From contig NZ_FPAY01000009.1 of the NCBI RefSeq assembly GCF_900116495.1, forward strand, positions 1 through 64,000: 64,000 nt of DNA, in the 5' to 3' direction. A model generated the notes under the pieces. The model did not search any database, had not been told where the DNA came from, and saw nothing but the letters and a program-made list of their open reading frames with translations. Within the stretch, counting starts at the first letter, position 1, and every line of letters starts with the position of its first letter. This document shows positions 1-9,743 of the stretch, piece by piece. This stretch comes from Arthrobacter sp. ov118 (lineage in GTDB: Bacteria; Actinomycetota; Actinomycetes; Actinomycetales; Micrococcaceae). The position numbers and the translations under genes were made by a program.

Positions 1-183
1 CGCGGCTCGAACGAAAACACGAACGGACTGCTGCGCCAGTACTTCCCCAAAGGCACCGACCTGTCCGCCTACGGGCCAGAGGATCTCGAGCTCGTCGCCC
101 AGAAACTCAACGGCCGCCCACGCAAAACGCTCGACTGGGATACCCCAGCCGAGCGCCTGCGTGATCTACTACTAACGACCTAA
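1..183 (+). CDS. IS30-family transposase, C-terminal 60 residues (5' truncated by window)
   Basis: The reading frame is open from the first base and ends with TAA. The peptide begins [20 protein letters not shown], the hallmark C-terminal part of the DDE catalytic domain of IS30-type transposases; the E in [11 protein letters not shown] is the expected third acidic residue of the DDE triad. Only about 60 residues lie in the window, so completeness of the upstream part cannot be judged. Such proteins cut and join the ends of their own element. The first chromosomal gene downstream is the SulP transporter. Confidence 0.9.
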   Translation, partial: RGSNENTNGLLRQYFPKGTDLSAYGPEDLELVAQKLNGRPRKTLDWDTPAERLRDLLLTT

Positions 184-220
184 GCCGCCAAACGTGTTGC
201 AACGACCACTAGAAACCGCC
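1..220 (+). mobile_element. Right end of an IS30-type insertion sequence
   Basis: It consists of the transposase 3' end followed by about 37 bases (184-220) that look like the terminal repeat of this type, with the core TGTTGCAACGACCACT. The exact outer boundary is inferred, because the left end needed to define the inverted repeat lies outside the window. A half copy of the dispersed palindromic repeat starts only a few bases further on, at 228. Confidence 0.7.
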
Positions 221-227
221 ACTCCTA

Positions 228-253
228 ATGGGCCGTAAGTGACCCCGCGTTGC
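228..253 (+). repeat. Half copy of the dispersed GTAAGTGACCCCGCG palindromic repeat
   Basis: These 26 bases match the right arm of the three full palindromes at 2024-2088, 6248-6311 and 27757-27820, but no left arm is visible; the IS30-type end lies immediately upstream. The left arm may lie beyond the insertion sequence, outside the window. Confidence 0.8.
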
Positions 254-302
254 TCGAACCGGGACTCTGGCGGAACGGCTGGACTTGGAGTATGAAGAGC
301 GC

Positions 303-2021
303 ATGACCAAGGCGCAAGGGCAGAGGCCTTCCAGGGTCCCGCTCGTCGGCCAGTTCCGCTCGTACGACCGTGGGTGGCTGCGCGGCGATCTGATCGCCGG
401 GGTAACCGTCGCGGCCCTGATCGTTCCGAAGAATCTGGGCTACGCAGGAATCGCCGGGATACCGCTGCAGAACGGCTTGTATGCCGCGGCCGCCGGCGCC
501 ATCGTCTACGCGATCTTCGGCACGTGCCGGCAGATCTCGATGGGGCCGAGCTCGGGCCTGGCGGCGGTGGCCGCGAGTGCCGTGCTCGCGGCAGGCATCA
601 TTGGCGAGCAGGATGTCGCCTCGTTCGTTGCCGGAATCACCCTTGCCTCCGGAATCCTGTTCCTGATTCTTGCCGTCTTCAAGATGGGCTGGATTGCGCA
701 GTTCCTCTCGAAGGCCGTGGTCACCGGCTTCCTTTTCGGCGCGGCGATCGACGTCGTCATCGGGGAACTGCCCAAACTCACCGGGACCGAGGTCACCGGC
801 TCCAACCCGATCCAGGAACTGTGGTCCTGGCTGGGAACCCTAGGCGAGGCGCAGCCGGCCACCGTCGTGGTGGGCGTCATCGCGCTTGCCGTTGTCTTCG
901 GGCTGAAAGCCGTCGCTCCCCAAGTCCCGGGCGCCTTGGTCCTGGTGGTGGGCGGGTTGCTGGCTGCGGCGCTGTTCGATCTCGGGGCCAAAGGCGTGGC
1001 CCTGGTGGGCGACGTGCCCAGCGGCCTGCCCTCGCTTCAGGTCCCGGACGGCCAGCTGATGTGGGACCATGTGGGCACCGTGGCCCTCGCGGCGGTGGCA
1101 CTGGTCCTGATCGGCTTCTCCCAAACCGCCGGGGATGCGAGGGCCTTTGCCGCCAAACACCGCTACCAGATCGACATCAACCAGGAATCCATTGCACAGT
1201 CGATGGCCAACATTGCGTCAGGACTGTTCAAGGGGATGCCCGTCTCGACGAGTCTGTCAGCGAGCTCGCTGAACGACCACTCCGGGGCGAAGACCGGACT
1301 TGCCTCCCTCACGTCGGGGGTCACAGTCTTGCTCACGCTGCTCTTCCTGGCGCCGCTGTTCTCGATCCTGCCGAAGCCGGTGCTGGCGGCGCTGATCATC
1401 GAGGCCGTCGTCATGGGCATGATGAACTTTCCGGAGCTGCGGCGGCTGGCGCGGGTGCAGAGGTTCGACTTCTGGATTGCGATCGCAGCGATCATCGGCA
1501 CCCTCATCTTCGGCGTGCTCGCGGGCGTCGTGATCGGGATCGGCCTCTCGATCTTCTGGCTCGTCCTGGTGGCCACCCATCCGCAGATGCCCTCGCTCGG
1601 CCGCGAACCGGGCACCCAGGTCTTCCGTGAGGCCGACGAGCACCCCGGCGACGAGATCGTTCCAGGCGTTGCCGTGATCCGCTTCGACGGTGGCCTCTTC
1701 TTCGCCACCGCCGACGCACTGGAGGACCGTCTGCGCGAAGTCATCCAGTCAACGCCGGGGCTCACGGGGATTGTGCTCGACTGCGGCGGGATCAACTTCG
1801 TCGACTCCCAGGGTGCAGCGAAGCTGGCGGATATCGTGGTCCTCGCCCGCGAGTCGGACGTCAACCTGCGCCTGACCCGGCTCAAGCCTGCGGTTCGGGC
1901 GGTCCTGGAGCGCGACGGCGCGATCGAGCGCATCGGGGCGGACATGATCCACGGCAACATCCACCGGGCCGTTCAGGCGGAGCAGGCGGCGGCCCGGAAA
2001 GAGCGTGACGGCACCACCTAG
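303..2021 (+). CDS. SulP-family anion transporter with STAS domain
   Basis: This membrane carrier of about 572 residues has the SulP layout. Hydrophobic helices fill about residues 25-430, with early motifs LIVPKNLGYAGIAGIP and MGPSSGLAAVA. A cytoplasmic STAS domain lies at about 455-560, with GIVLDCGGINFVDSQGA near its phosphorylatable-serine loop. Family members carry sulfate, bicarbonate or other anions; the substrate cannot be read here. ATG at 303 was chosen because GGAG lies 12 bases upstream; an in-frame TTG at 285 would add six residues. The gene stands alone between an IS30 end and a convergent two-component system, and a palindromic repeat (2024-2088) lies right after its stop. Confidence 0.9.
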   Translation: MTKAQGQRPSRVPLVGQFRSYDRGWLRGDLIAGVTVAALIVPKNLGYAGIAGIPLQNGLYAAAAGAIVYAIFGTCRQISMGPSSGLAAVAASAVLAAGIIGEQDVASFVAGITLASGILFLILAVFKMGWIAQFLSKAVVTGFLFGAAIDVVIGELPKLTGTEVTGSNPIQELWSWLGTLGEAQPATVVVGVIALAVVFGLKAVAPQVPGALVLVVGGLLAAALFDLGAKGVALVGDVPSGLPSLQVPDGQLMWDHVGTVALAAVALVLIGFSQTAGDARAFAAKHRYQIDINQESIAQSMANIASGLFKGMPVSTSLSASSLNDHSGAKTGLASLTSGVTVLLTLLFLAPLFSILPKPVLAALIIEAVVMGMMNFPELRRLARVQRFDFWIAIAAIIGTLIFGVLAGVVIGIGLSIFWLVLVATHPQMPSLGREPGTQVFREADEHPGDEIVPGVAVIRFDGGLFFATADALEDRLREVIQSTPGLTGIVLDCGGINFVDSQGAAKLADIVVLARESDVNLRLTRLKPAVRAVLERDGAIERIGADMIHGNIHRAVQAEQAAARKERDGTT

Positions 2022-2023
2022 AA

Positions 2024-2088
2024 GCAACGCGGGGTCACTTACGGCCCATTCCGGCACCCAACATGGGCCGTAAGTGACCCCGCGTTGC
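2024..2088. repeat. Dispersed palindromic repeat, full copy (65 bp)
   Basis: It begins GCAACGCGGGGTCACTTACG and ends with the reverse complement, giving arms of about 26 bases around a loop of about 13. It lies between the convergent ends of the SulP gene and the response regulator, so it could also act as a bidirectional terminator. This is the most symmetrical copy in the window. Confidence 0.9.
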
Positions 2089-2115
2089 CCGTGTCCCGGT
2101 GCTGCCCAGCCGGCG

Positions 2116-2787
2116 CTAGCGGCCGGTTCCTGCGGGGAGCCCGTAACGGTGCTCGGGCCGGCCGGTGGTGCCGTAGCGCAGTTGAATGTCGACGGCGCCG
2201 TCATCTGCCAGCGAGGACAGGTACCGCTGGGCGGTGGCCCGGGACACTCCCACCCGGGCGGCGACGTCGGCGGCCGAATACTGTTCGCCGGGAACCAAGG
2301 ATTCCAGCACCGCGGCCTCGGTGGCGGACCGGGGCCGCGCCGTAACGGCGACGTCGCCCGGGATCAAGGCGCGCTTGGCGCGTTCCACCGTCTCTTGGTT
2401 GACCGAGCCCGGCTGCGCCAGGATTCGGCGGTAGCGGGCGTAGGAACGCAGCTGCTGGGAGAGGGATTCGGCCGTGAAGGGCTTGAGCAGGTAGCCCAGG
2501 GCGCCCCGGCGGAAGGCGAGCCGGAGCGAGGCCGTGTCCGAGGCTGCGCTCAGGATCACGGTGTCCACGTCCAGCTGGTGCAGCAGGTCCAGTCCCGAAG
2601 CGTCCGGCAGGTAAACATCCAGCAGCACCAGGTCCGGGCGCAGGCTGTGGATGGCCTGCAGCGCCTGCGACGCCGAGCCGGCCGGCGGCAGCGCCAGGAA
2701 GCCGGCCACTGAATCCACATAGGCGGCGTGCAGCTTCGCGACGTGGAAATCATCGTCGACAATCAGCACCCGTAAATCCTCAGACAT
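2116..2787 (-). CDS. CitB/DcuR-type response regulator
   Basis: The protein has 223 residues. The receiver domain (about 5-120) shows the acidic pair D11-D12, the phospho-acceptor D57 in LLDVYLP and the conserved lysine in GYLLKPF. The C-terminal part (about 160-215) holds a winged-helix-like DNA-binding segment (YSAADVAARVGVSRATAQRY), as in regulators of citrate and C4-dicarboxylate uptake. It overlaps the 3' end of the sensor kinase by 8 bases, so the pair is one transcript and probably translationally coupled. Its likely target is the divergent citrate transporter at 4735. The assignment to citrate is inferred from context. Confidence 0.92.
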   Translation of the reverse strand: MSEDLRVLIVDDDFHVAKLHAAYVDSVAGFLALPPAGSASQALQAIHSLRPDLVLLDVYLPDASGLDLLHQLDVDTVILSAASDTASLRLAFRRGALGYLLKPFTAESLSQQLRSYARYRRILAQPGSVNQETVERAKRALIPGDVAVTARPRSATEAAVLESLVPGEQYSAADVAARVGVSRATAQRYLSSLADDGAVDIQLRYGTTGRPEHRYGLPAGTGR

Positions 2788-4564
2788 CGTTGTCCCTTCC
2801 GGTTGGCTCAGTGGTCCCGGGCAGCGTGGTTCTCAGTTCAGTCGTCCCGGGCAGCGTGGTTCTCAGTTCAGTCGTCCCAGGCAGCGTGGTGCCCGGCAGC
2901 GTGGCGACGAACACGGCGCCCGGGCCGCCGGGGGAGCCGGGGTCCAGCACCCGCACGTCCCCGCCGCGCCGGCGCGCGAGCTGCCGGGACAACGCCAGCC
3001 CCAGGCCCTGCCCGGCGCCCGCCCGCGCCGGCCGTTCCGACGTCGTATAGCCTTCCGCGAAGACCGCCTCCGCGCCCGCGGCGCTGGCGCCGGCGCCCAG
3101 GCCGTCGCCGGAATCCGCGACGACGATATGCAGGGTGCCCGGGCCGCCGTCGGCGCCGGGTTCGTCCAGCACTTCCACTTCCACCCAGCGCTCGGCCGCG
3201 GAACCGGCGACGGCGGCGTTCACGGCGTTGTCAATCAGGTTGCCCAGGACGGTGGTGACATCCTGCGGCTCGGTGACGTGGCCGCGGACCACGGATTCAG
3301 GGCCGAGACGCAGGCTCACACCGCGCTCGTCGGCCTCGACCCCCTTGGCGCCGAGGAAGGCCTGCAGGTAGGGGTCCTGGAGTAATTCGGCCTGGTCCAC
3401 CGGGAACGCCAGCGGCCCGGTGCCCGCGAGCTTGGCCAGATAGTCCTGGGCCTGCTGCGGCTGGCCGATGCTCATGAACCCGGCGATCGTGTGCAGCTGG
3501 TTGGCGAACTCGTGGCGCTGCGCCCGCAGGGCAGCGGACATGGTGCCGACGGCGTCGAGCTGGCGGGTCAGCTGCTGCAGCTCGGTCCGGTCCCGCAGCA
3601 TCACCACCCAGCCCAGGTCCTCGCGGCCATGCAGGGCCTTGCGGGCACTGACCACCAGGACCCGGCCGCCGGCCACGAGTTCCACCGCGTCGCCCTCCGC
3701 CGCGTCGGCCTTGGTCAGGGCCTTCAGCTGGGCCGGGACGGGCGCCGTGCTCCAGGCGGTGCCCGTGAGATCGGGAACGCCGAGCAGCCGCTGGGCGGCG
3801 GCGTTGAAGACGCTGATCCTGCCGTCGGCCGCGACGCCGATCACGCCGTCGTCGACGCCCTGCAGCACGGCCACCTGGTCGTGCACCAGGGTGCTGATTT
3901 CCTCTGGTTCCAGTCCGAGCGTCAGCCGCTGAAGCCGCCGCCGGAGCAGAAAGGAGGCCAGCACGCCGGCCAGCAGTGCGCCGGCGGCCGTGGCGGCGAT
4001 GGGGACGATGTCCCGGCCCAGGCTCTGGCTGATGGTTTCGGTGGAGTAGCCCACGCTCACTTCACCCACGATTTTGGTGGAGTCCGGGCCAAAGACAGGG
4101 ACCTTTGCACCTGCCGAGGGGCCCAGCGTGCCCGTGTTGCGGGTGGTGACCTCCTTGCCGGCGAGGGCCTCGGAGGGGTCGGTGCTGACCTTTTCGCCCA
4201 GCCGGTCGGCATCCGGATGTGCCAGCCGGATGCCGGTTTCGTCCGTGATGACGACGAACAAGGCGCCGGTGCGGCTGCGGGCTCCCTCCGCGGCGGCCAT
4301 CAGCGGCCCGGCCAGGAGTTCGGCGGCCGGAGGAGCGGCAGGAAGGGCGCTGATGGACTGCACGTCCGCCCGGACGGCCGGGTCTGAGGCAACGGTCCGC
4401 GCCAGGGTAAGCGCCTGGTTCTCGGCCTCGCGGCCCAGCCGGTCGTAGGTCAGCCAGGCATGGACGGCGCCGCTCAGGAGCACGACGAGCACCACCACAC
4501 CCAGCTGCAACAGCAGTGTCTGGGTGGAAAAGCGCAGGGCCGGCAGGGCTGTGCGGCGCTTCAT
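2780..4564 (-). CDS. CitA/DcuS-type sensor histidine kinase
   Basis: It has about 594 residues from the ATG at 4564, which has AGGAG upstream; a longer frame to 4636 lacks this. Layout: membrane helix at about 15-38, extracytoplasmic sensor of the single-Cache type, second helix at about 187-207, PAS domain, histidine box QRHEFANQLH, then ATPase motifs NLIDNAVNAA, DSGDGLG and GQGLGLALS. This is the architecture of citrate/C4-dicarboxylate sensors. The last 40 or so residues are a repetitive tail of LPGTTELRT units encoded by 30-bp DNA repeats, unusual for the family. It pairs with the overlapping response regulator, and the ligand is probably citrate because a CitMHS transporter is divergent. 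Confidence 0.92.
   Translation of the reverse strand: MKRRTALPALRFSTQTLLLQLGVVVLVVLLSGAVHAWLTYDRLGREAENQALTLARTVASDPAVRADVQSISALPAAPPAAELLAGPLMAAAEGARSRTGALFVVITDETGIRLAHPDADRLGEKVSTDPSEALAGKEVTTRNTGTLGPSAGAKVPVFGPDSTKIVGEVSVGYSTETISQSLGRDIVPIAATAAGALLAGVLASFLLRRRLQRLTLGLEPEEISTLVHDQVAVLQGVDDGVIGVAADGRISVFNAAAQRLLGVPDLTGTAWSTAPVPAQLKALTKADAAEGDAVELVAGGRVLVVSARKALHGREDLGWVVMLRDRTELQQLTRQLDAVGTMSAALRAQRHEFANQLHTIAGFMSIGQPQQAQDYLAKLAGTGPLAFPVDQAELLQDPYLQAFLGAKGVEADERGVSLRLGPESVVRGHVTEPQDVTTVLGNLIDNAVNAAVAGSAAERWVEVEVLDEPGADGGPGTLHIVVADSGDGLGAGASAAGAEAVFAEGYTTSERPARAGAGQGLGLALSRQLARRRGGDVRVLDPGSPGGPGAVFVATLPGTTLPGTTELRTTLPGTTELRTTLPGTTEPTGRDNDV
2813..2899. repeat. 30-bp tandem repeat inside the sensor kinase 3' end
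   Basis: Two near-identical 30-bp units (2821-2850 and 2851-2880, one mismatch) with partial flanking units. The length is a multiple of three, so each unit adds ten residues (TTLPGTTELR) to the kinase tail. Such units expand and contract easily by slippage. Confidence 0.85.
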
Positions 4565-4734
4565 CGGGGCTCCTGGCTGGGGTTCGGACGGGTGTGAGCA
4601 CAATGCGCAAAATGCATCCAATAAGCAGTATGCCAATCAATTGAACCAAAGACCCGGCAGTGACGGACGCCACTCTAATGTCTGTAGTGCGCATCACACC
4701 GCAGTGGTGCCATTCAATGAAGAAGGAGCCGGCC

Positions 4735-6210
4735 GTGCTGGTATTACTCGGATTCGCCATGATCGCGGTATTCATGGTGCTGATCATGACGAAGAAGTTG
4801 ACGCCTGTGCTGGCGCTCATCATCGTTCCCACAATTTTCGGACTTTTCGCCGGCGCAGGCCTCGGCATCGGCCCCATGGTGATGGATTCCATGAAGTCCA
4901 TGACCTCCACGGCCGCGCTGCTGATGTTCGCCATCATCTACTTCGGCCTGATGATCGACGTCGGGCTCTTTGACCCGCTGGTCCGGTTCATCCTGCGCAA
5001 GCTCGGCAACGACCCCGCCAAGGTGGTCCTGGGCACCGCGATCCTCGCCGCCGCAGTATCCCTGGACGGTGACGGCTCCACCACCTTCATCCTCACCACC
5101 GCCGCGATGCTGCCGGTCTACCTTCGGCTGAAGATGAGCCCCGTGGTTCTGACCTGCGTGGCCGGCCTGGCCAACGGCACCATGAACATCCTGCCCTGGG
5201 GCGGTCCCACCGCCCGCGCAGCAACCGCACTGAAGATCGACGTCAACGATGTCTTCGTTCCCATGGTCCCGTCCCTCATTGCAGGCCTCATTGTGGTGCT
5301 GGTCTTCTCCTGGCTGCTCGGTCTGCAGGAACGCAACCGCCTCCGCGCCGTCGCACCGGAAATCTGGGGCACCCCGGATTCAGCTGCACCGTTCGACGGC
5401 GATGTCGACGGCGGCGCAGCCGGCGGCAGCACGGCCGGTGGTTCCGGCCGCGGCCGCAGCGGATTCGGCCCCACCGGGACCTCGCCCGCCGGCGGCGGTT
5501 CGGTAGCCGTCCTGGAGCGCACCGAGACCCTCGTTGATGACCGCGACTCCGCCATGGCCGACACCGCCCTTGACCCCAACCGCAAGACCCTCCGCCCCAA
5601 GCTGTTCTGGTTCAACCTCGGCCTGACGGTTGCAGTCATGGTGACGCTGGTCGCCAACATCATCCCGCTCCCGTTCGTCTTCATGGTCGGCTCCGCCATC
5701 GCCCTGCTGGTCAACTTCCCGAAGGTCAAGGACCAGGGCGCCCAGCTGATCGCCCACGCACCCTCGATCGTCGCCGTCGTCAGCATGGTCATGGCCGCCG
5801 CGGTCCTGACCGGTGTCCTCAACGGCACGGGCATGGTCAAGGCCATGTCGGAATGGCTGGTCCAGATCATCCCCGCCGACATGGGGCCGTTCATGGCCAT
5901 CATCACCGGCGTCCTCAGCATCCCGATGACGTTCTTCATGAGCAACGACGCCTTCTACTTCGGCGTCCTGCCGGTCCTCAGCGAAACGGCCGCCCACTAC
6001 GGTGTCAGCGCCGCCGACATGGCACGGGCCTCCATCACCGGCCAGCCCTTCCACCTGCAGAGCCCGCTGGTCCCGGCCATCCTGCTCCTTGTCTCCCTCG
6101 CCAAGGTGGATCTGGGTGACCACCACAAGAAGGTCCTCTGGCGCACCGCCGTCATCTCCCTGGTCATGCTCGGCGTCGGAGTGGCAACCGGAGCCATCGG
6201 CATCGGCTAA
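4735..6210 (+). CDS. CitMHS-family metal-citrate:proton symporter
   Basis: This integral membrane protein of about 491 residues begins VLVLLGFAMIAVFMVLIMTK and has some 12 hydrophobic helices in two halves. The halves are joined by a long Gly/Ala/Ser-rich hydrophilic loop at about 220-290. CitMHS carriers import citrate complexed with divalent metal. GTG at 4735 was chosen because AAGGAG lies 6 bases upstream and the protein then starts as family members do; upstream in-frame ATGs at 4660 and 4717 have poorer sites. It is divergent from the CitA/CitB-type kinase-regulator pair, so sensing and uptake of citrate are probably linked. Confidence 0.92.
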   Translation: MLVLLGFAMIAVFMVLIMTKKLTPVLALIIVPTIFGLFAGAGLGIGPMVMDSMKSMTSTAALLMFAIIYFGLMIDVGLFDPLVRFILRKLGNDPAKVVLGTAILAAAVSLDGDGSTTFILTTAAMLPVYLRLKMSPVVLTCVAGLANGTMNILPWGGPTARAATALKIDVNDVFVPMVPSLIAGLIVVLVFSWLLGLQERNRLRAVAPEIWGTPDSAAPFDGDVDGGAAGGSTAGGSGRGRSGFGPTGTSPAGGGSVAVLERTETLVDDRDSAMADTALDPNRKTLRPKLFWFNLGLTVAVMVTLVANIIPLPFVFMVGSAIALLVNFPKVKDQGAQLIAHAPSIVAVVSMVMAAAVLTGVLNGTGMVKAMSEWLVQIIPADMGPFMAIITGVLSIPMTFFMSNDAFYFGVLPVLSETAAHYGVSAADMARASITGQPFHLQSPLVPAILLLVSLAKVDLGDHHKKVLWRTAVISLVMLGVGVATGAIGIG

Positions 6211-6247
6211 CCCCACCAACGCAACACCAAGAACAACTGCAAGAAAC

Positions 6248-6311
6248 CAACGCGGGGTCACTACGCGCCCAATCCGGTCCGCCGGATGGGCCGTAAGTGA
6301 CCCCGCGTTGC
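6248..6311. repeat. Dispersed palindromic repeat, full copy
   Basis: The right arm is identical to the other copies (GGGCCGTAAGTGACCCCGCG followed by TTGC). The left arm is imperfect in its inner part (CACTACGCGCCC). It sits between the citrate transporter and gatC, both on the + strand, and may end the first transcript. Confidence 0.9.
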
Positions 6312-6361
6312 TTGTTAGTAGACTGGGACGGAAAATAATCCTTACCTTGCAGGGGAGATCC

Positions 6362-6658
6362 ATGGCTGCGATCAACCGCGACGACGTTGCGCATCTCGCT
6401 CGTCTCGCGCACATCGAGATGAGCGCCGAAGAGCTCGACAGGATGGCCGGCGAACTCGCCGTCATTGTCGAATCCGTGAAGTCCGTCAGTGAAGCGGCCG
6501 GTGATGACGTCCCGGCCACGTCGCACCCGATCCCGCTGACCAATGTGTTCCGCGAGGATGTTGTGGGACACACATTCACCGCCGAGCAGTCCCTCTCCGG
6601 TGCCCCCGACGGGTATGAAGGCCGCTTCAAGGTCCCGGCAATCCTGGATGAGGACTAA
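6362..6658 (+). CDS. gatC: Asp-tRNA(Asn)/Glu-tRNA(Gln) amidotransferase subunit C
   Basis: This 98-residue protein ([20 protein letters not shown]...) matches the small GatC subunit, which wraps around and stabilises the GatA-GatB complex; the typical C-terminal LREDEV-type segment appears here as FREDVV. The enzyme converts misacylated Glu-tRNA(Gln), or Asp-tRNA(Asn), to the amide. ATG at 6362 has GGGGAG just upstream; a much longer open frame exists but runs back through the previous gene. It is first in a tight gatC-gatA-gatB operon, 4 bases before gatA. Confidence 0.97.
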   Translation: MAAINRDDVAHLARLAHIEMSAEELDRMAGELAVIVESVKSVSEAAGDDVPATSHPIPLTNVFREDVVGHTFTAEQSLSGAPDGYEGRFKVPAILDED

Positions 6659-6662
6659 GAAC

Positions 6663-8227
<1,565 letters not shown>

Positions 8228-8228
<1 letters not shown>

Positions 8229-9733
8229 TGACTGACGCAACCCTGAGCTTCGACGAGGCCATGGAGAAGTACGATCCCGTCCTGGGGTTCGAGGTCCACG
8301 TGGAGCTCAACACCAAGACCAAGATGTTCTCCTCCGCGCCCAACGTGTTCGGCGATGAGCCCAACACGAACGTCAACGAGGTGGATCTGGGCATGCCCGG
8401 CGTCCTGCCGGTGGTGAACAAGACCGCGATCGAGTCCTCGATCAAGATCGGCCTCGCGCTGAACTGCAAGATCGCCGAAACCTGTCGCTTCGCCCGGAAG
8501 AACTACTTCTACCCGGACACCCCGAAGAACTTCCAGACCTCGCAGTACGACGAGCCCATCGCGTATGACGGGTACCTGGACATCGAGCTCTCCGACGGCG
8601 AGGTCTTCCGCGTGGAGATCGAGCGCGCCCACATGGAAGAGGACGCCGGCAAGCTGACCCACATGGGCGGCGCCGCGGGCCGCATCCAGGGCGCGGAGTA
8701 CTCCCTGGTGGACTACAACCGCTCCGGTGTGCCGCTGGTCGAAATCGTCACCAAGCCCATCCAGGGCGCCGGCAGCCGGGCCCCGGAACTCGCAAAGGCC
8801 TATGTGGCCGCCGTCCGCGAGATCGTGAAGAACCTAGGTGTCTCGGACGCCAGGATGGAGCGCGGCAACGTCCGCTGCGACGCCAACGTCTCGCTGCGCC
8901 CGCACGGCCGCGAGCGTTTCGGCATCCGTTCCGAGACGAAGAACGTGAACTCGCTGCGCGCCGTCGAACACGCCGTCCGCTACGAGATCCAGCGGCACGC
9001 CGCCGTCCTGGATTCCGGCGAGCCGGTCACCCAGGAAACCCGGCACTGGCACGAGGACACCCGGACCACGACGTCGGGCCGGGCCAAGTCCGACGCCGAC
9101 GACTACCGTTACTTCCCGGAGCCGGACCTCGTCCCGGTGGTCGCCTCACGTGAGTGGGTCGAGGAGCTGCGGGCCACCCTGCCCGAGCCGCCGGCGGCCC
9201 GCCGCAAGCGGCTGCAGGCTGACTGGGGCTACTCGGACCTGGAGTTCCGCGACGTCGTCAACGCCGGCGTCCTGGACGAGATTGAGGAAACCATCGCCGC
9301 CGGTGCCACCGCCACGGTGGCCCGCAAGTGGTGGATGGGTGAGATCGTGGGACGGGCCAAGAACGCCGACGTCGATCCCGGCCAGCTGGGCGTCCAGCCG
9401 GCCACCATCGTGGAACTGAGCAAGATGGTCGAGGATGGCAAGATCAACAACAAGATGGCCTCCGAGGTCCTGGACGGCGTGCTCGCCGGCGAGGGTACGC
9501 CCGCGGAGATTGTCCAGAAGCGCGGCCTGGCTGTGGTCTCGGACGACGGCCCCCTGCTCGAAGCCATCGACGCGGCCCTTGCCGCTCAGCCGGGCGTCGC
9601 GGACAAGATCCGCGGCGGCAAGGTCCAGGCCATCGGCGCGATCGTGGGTGGCGTCATGAAGGCGACCCGAGGGCAGGCCGACGCCGGCCGTGTCAAGGAG
9701 CTGATCCTGGAACGCCTCGGCGTCGAGGCCTAA
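8228..9733 (+). CDS. gatB: Asp/Glu-tRNA amidotransferase subunit B
   Basis: The 501-residue protein is a full-length GatB. It has the N-terminal kinase-like catalytic cradle ([20 protein letters not shown], the central [15 protein letters not shown] and [15 protein letters not shown]) and a C-terminal tRNA-binding YqeY-type tail (from about 360; [13 protein letters not shown]). It activates the misacylated tRNA with ATP and transfers ammonia supplied by GatA. It is last in gatCAB and ends 10 bases before the 3' end of a convergent LysR gene. A strong hairpin at 9756-9801 may end its transcript. Confidence 0.98.
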
Positions 9734-9743
9734 AGCCCGCGCC

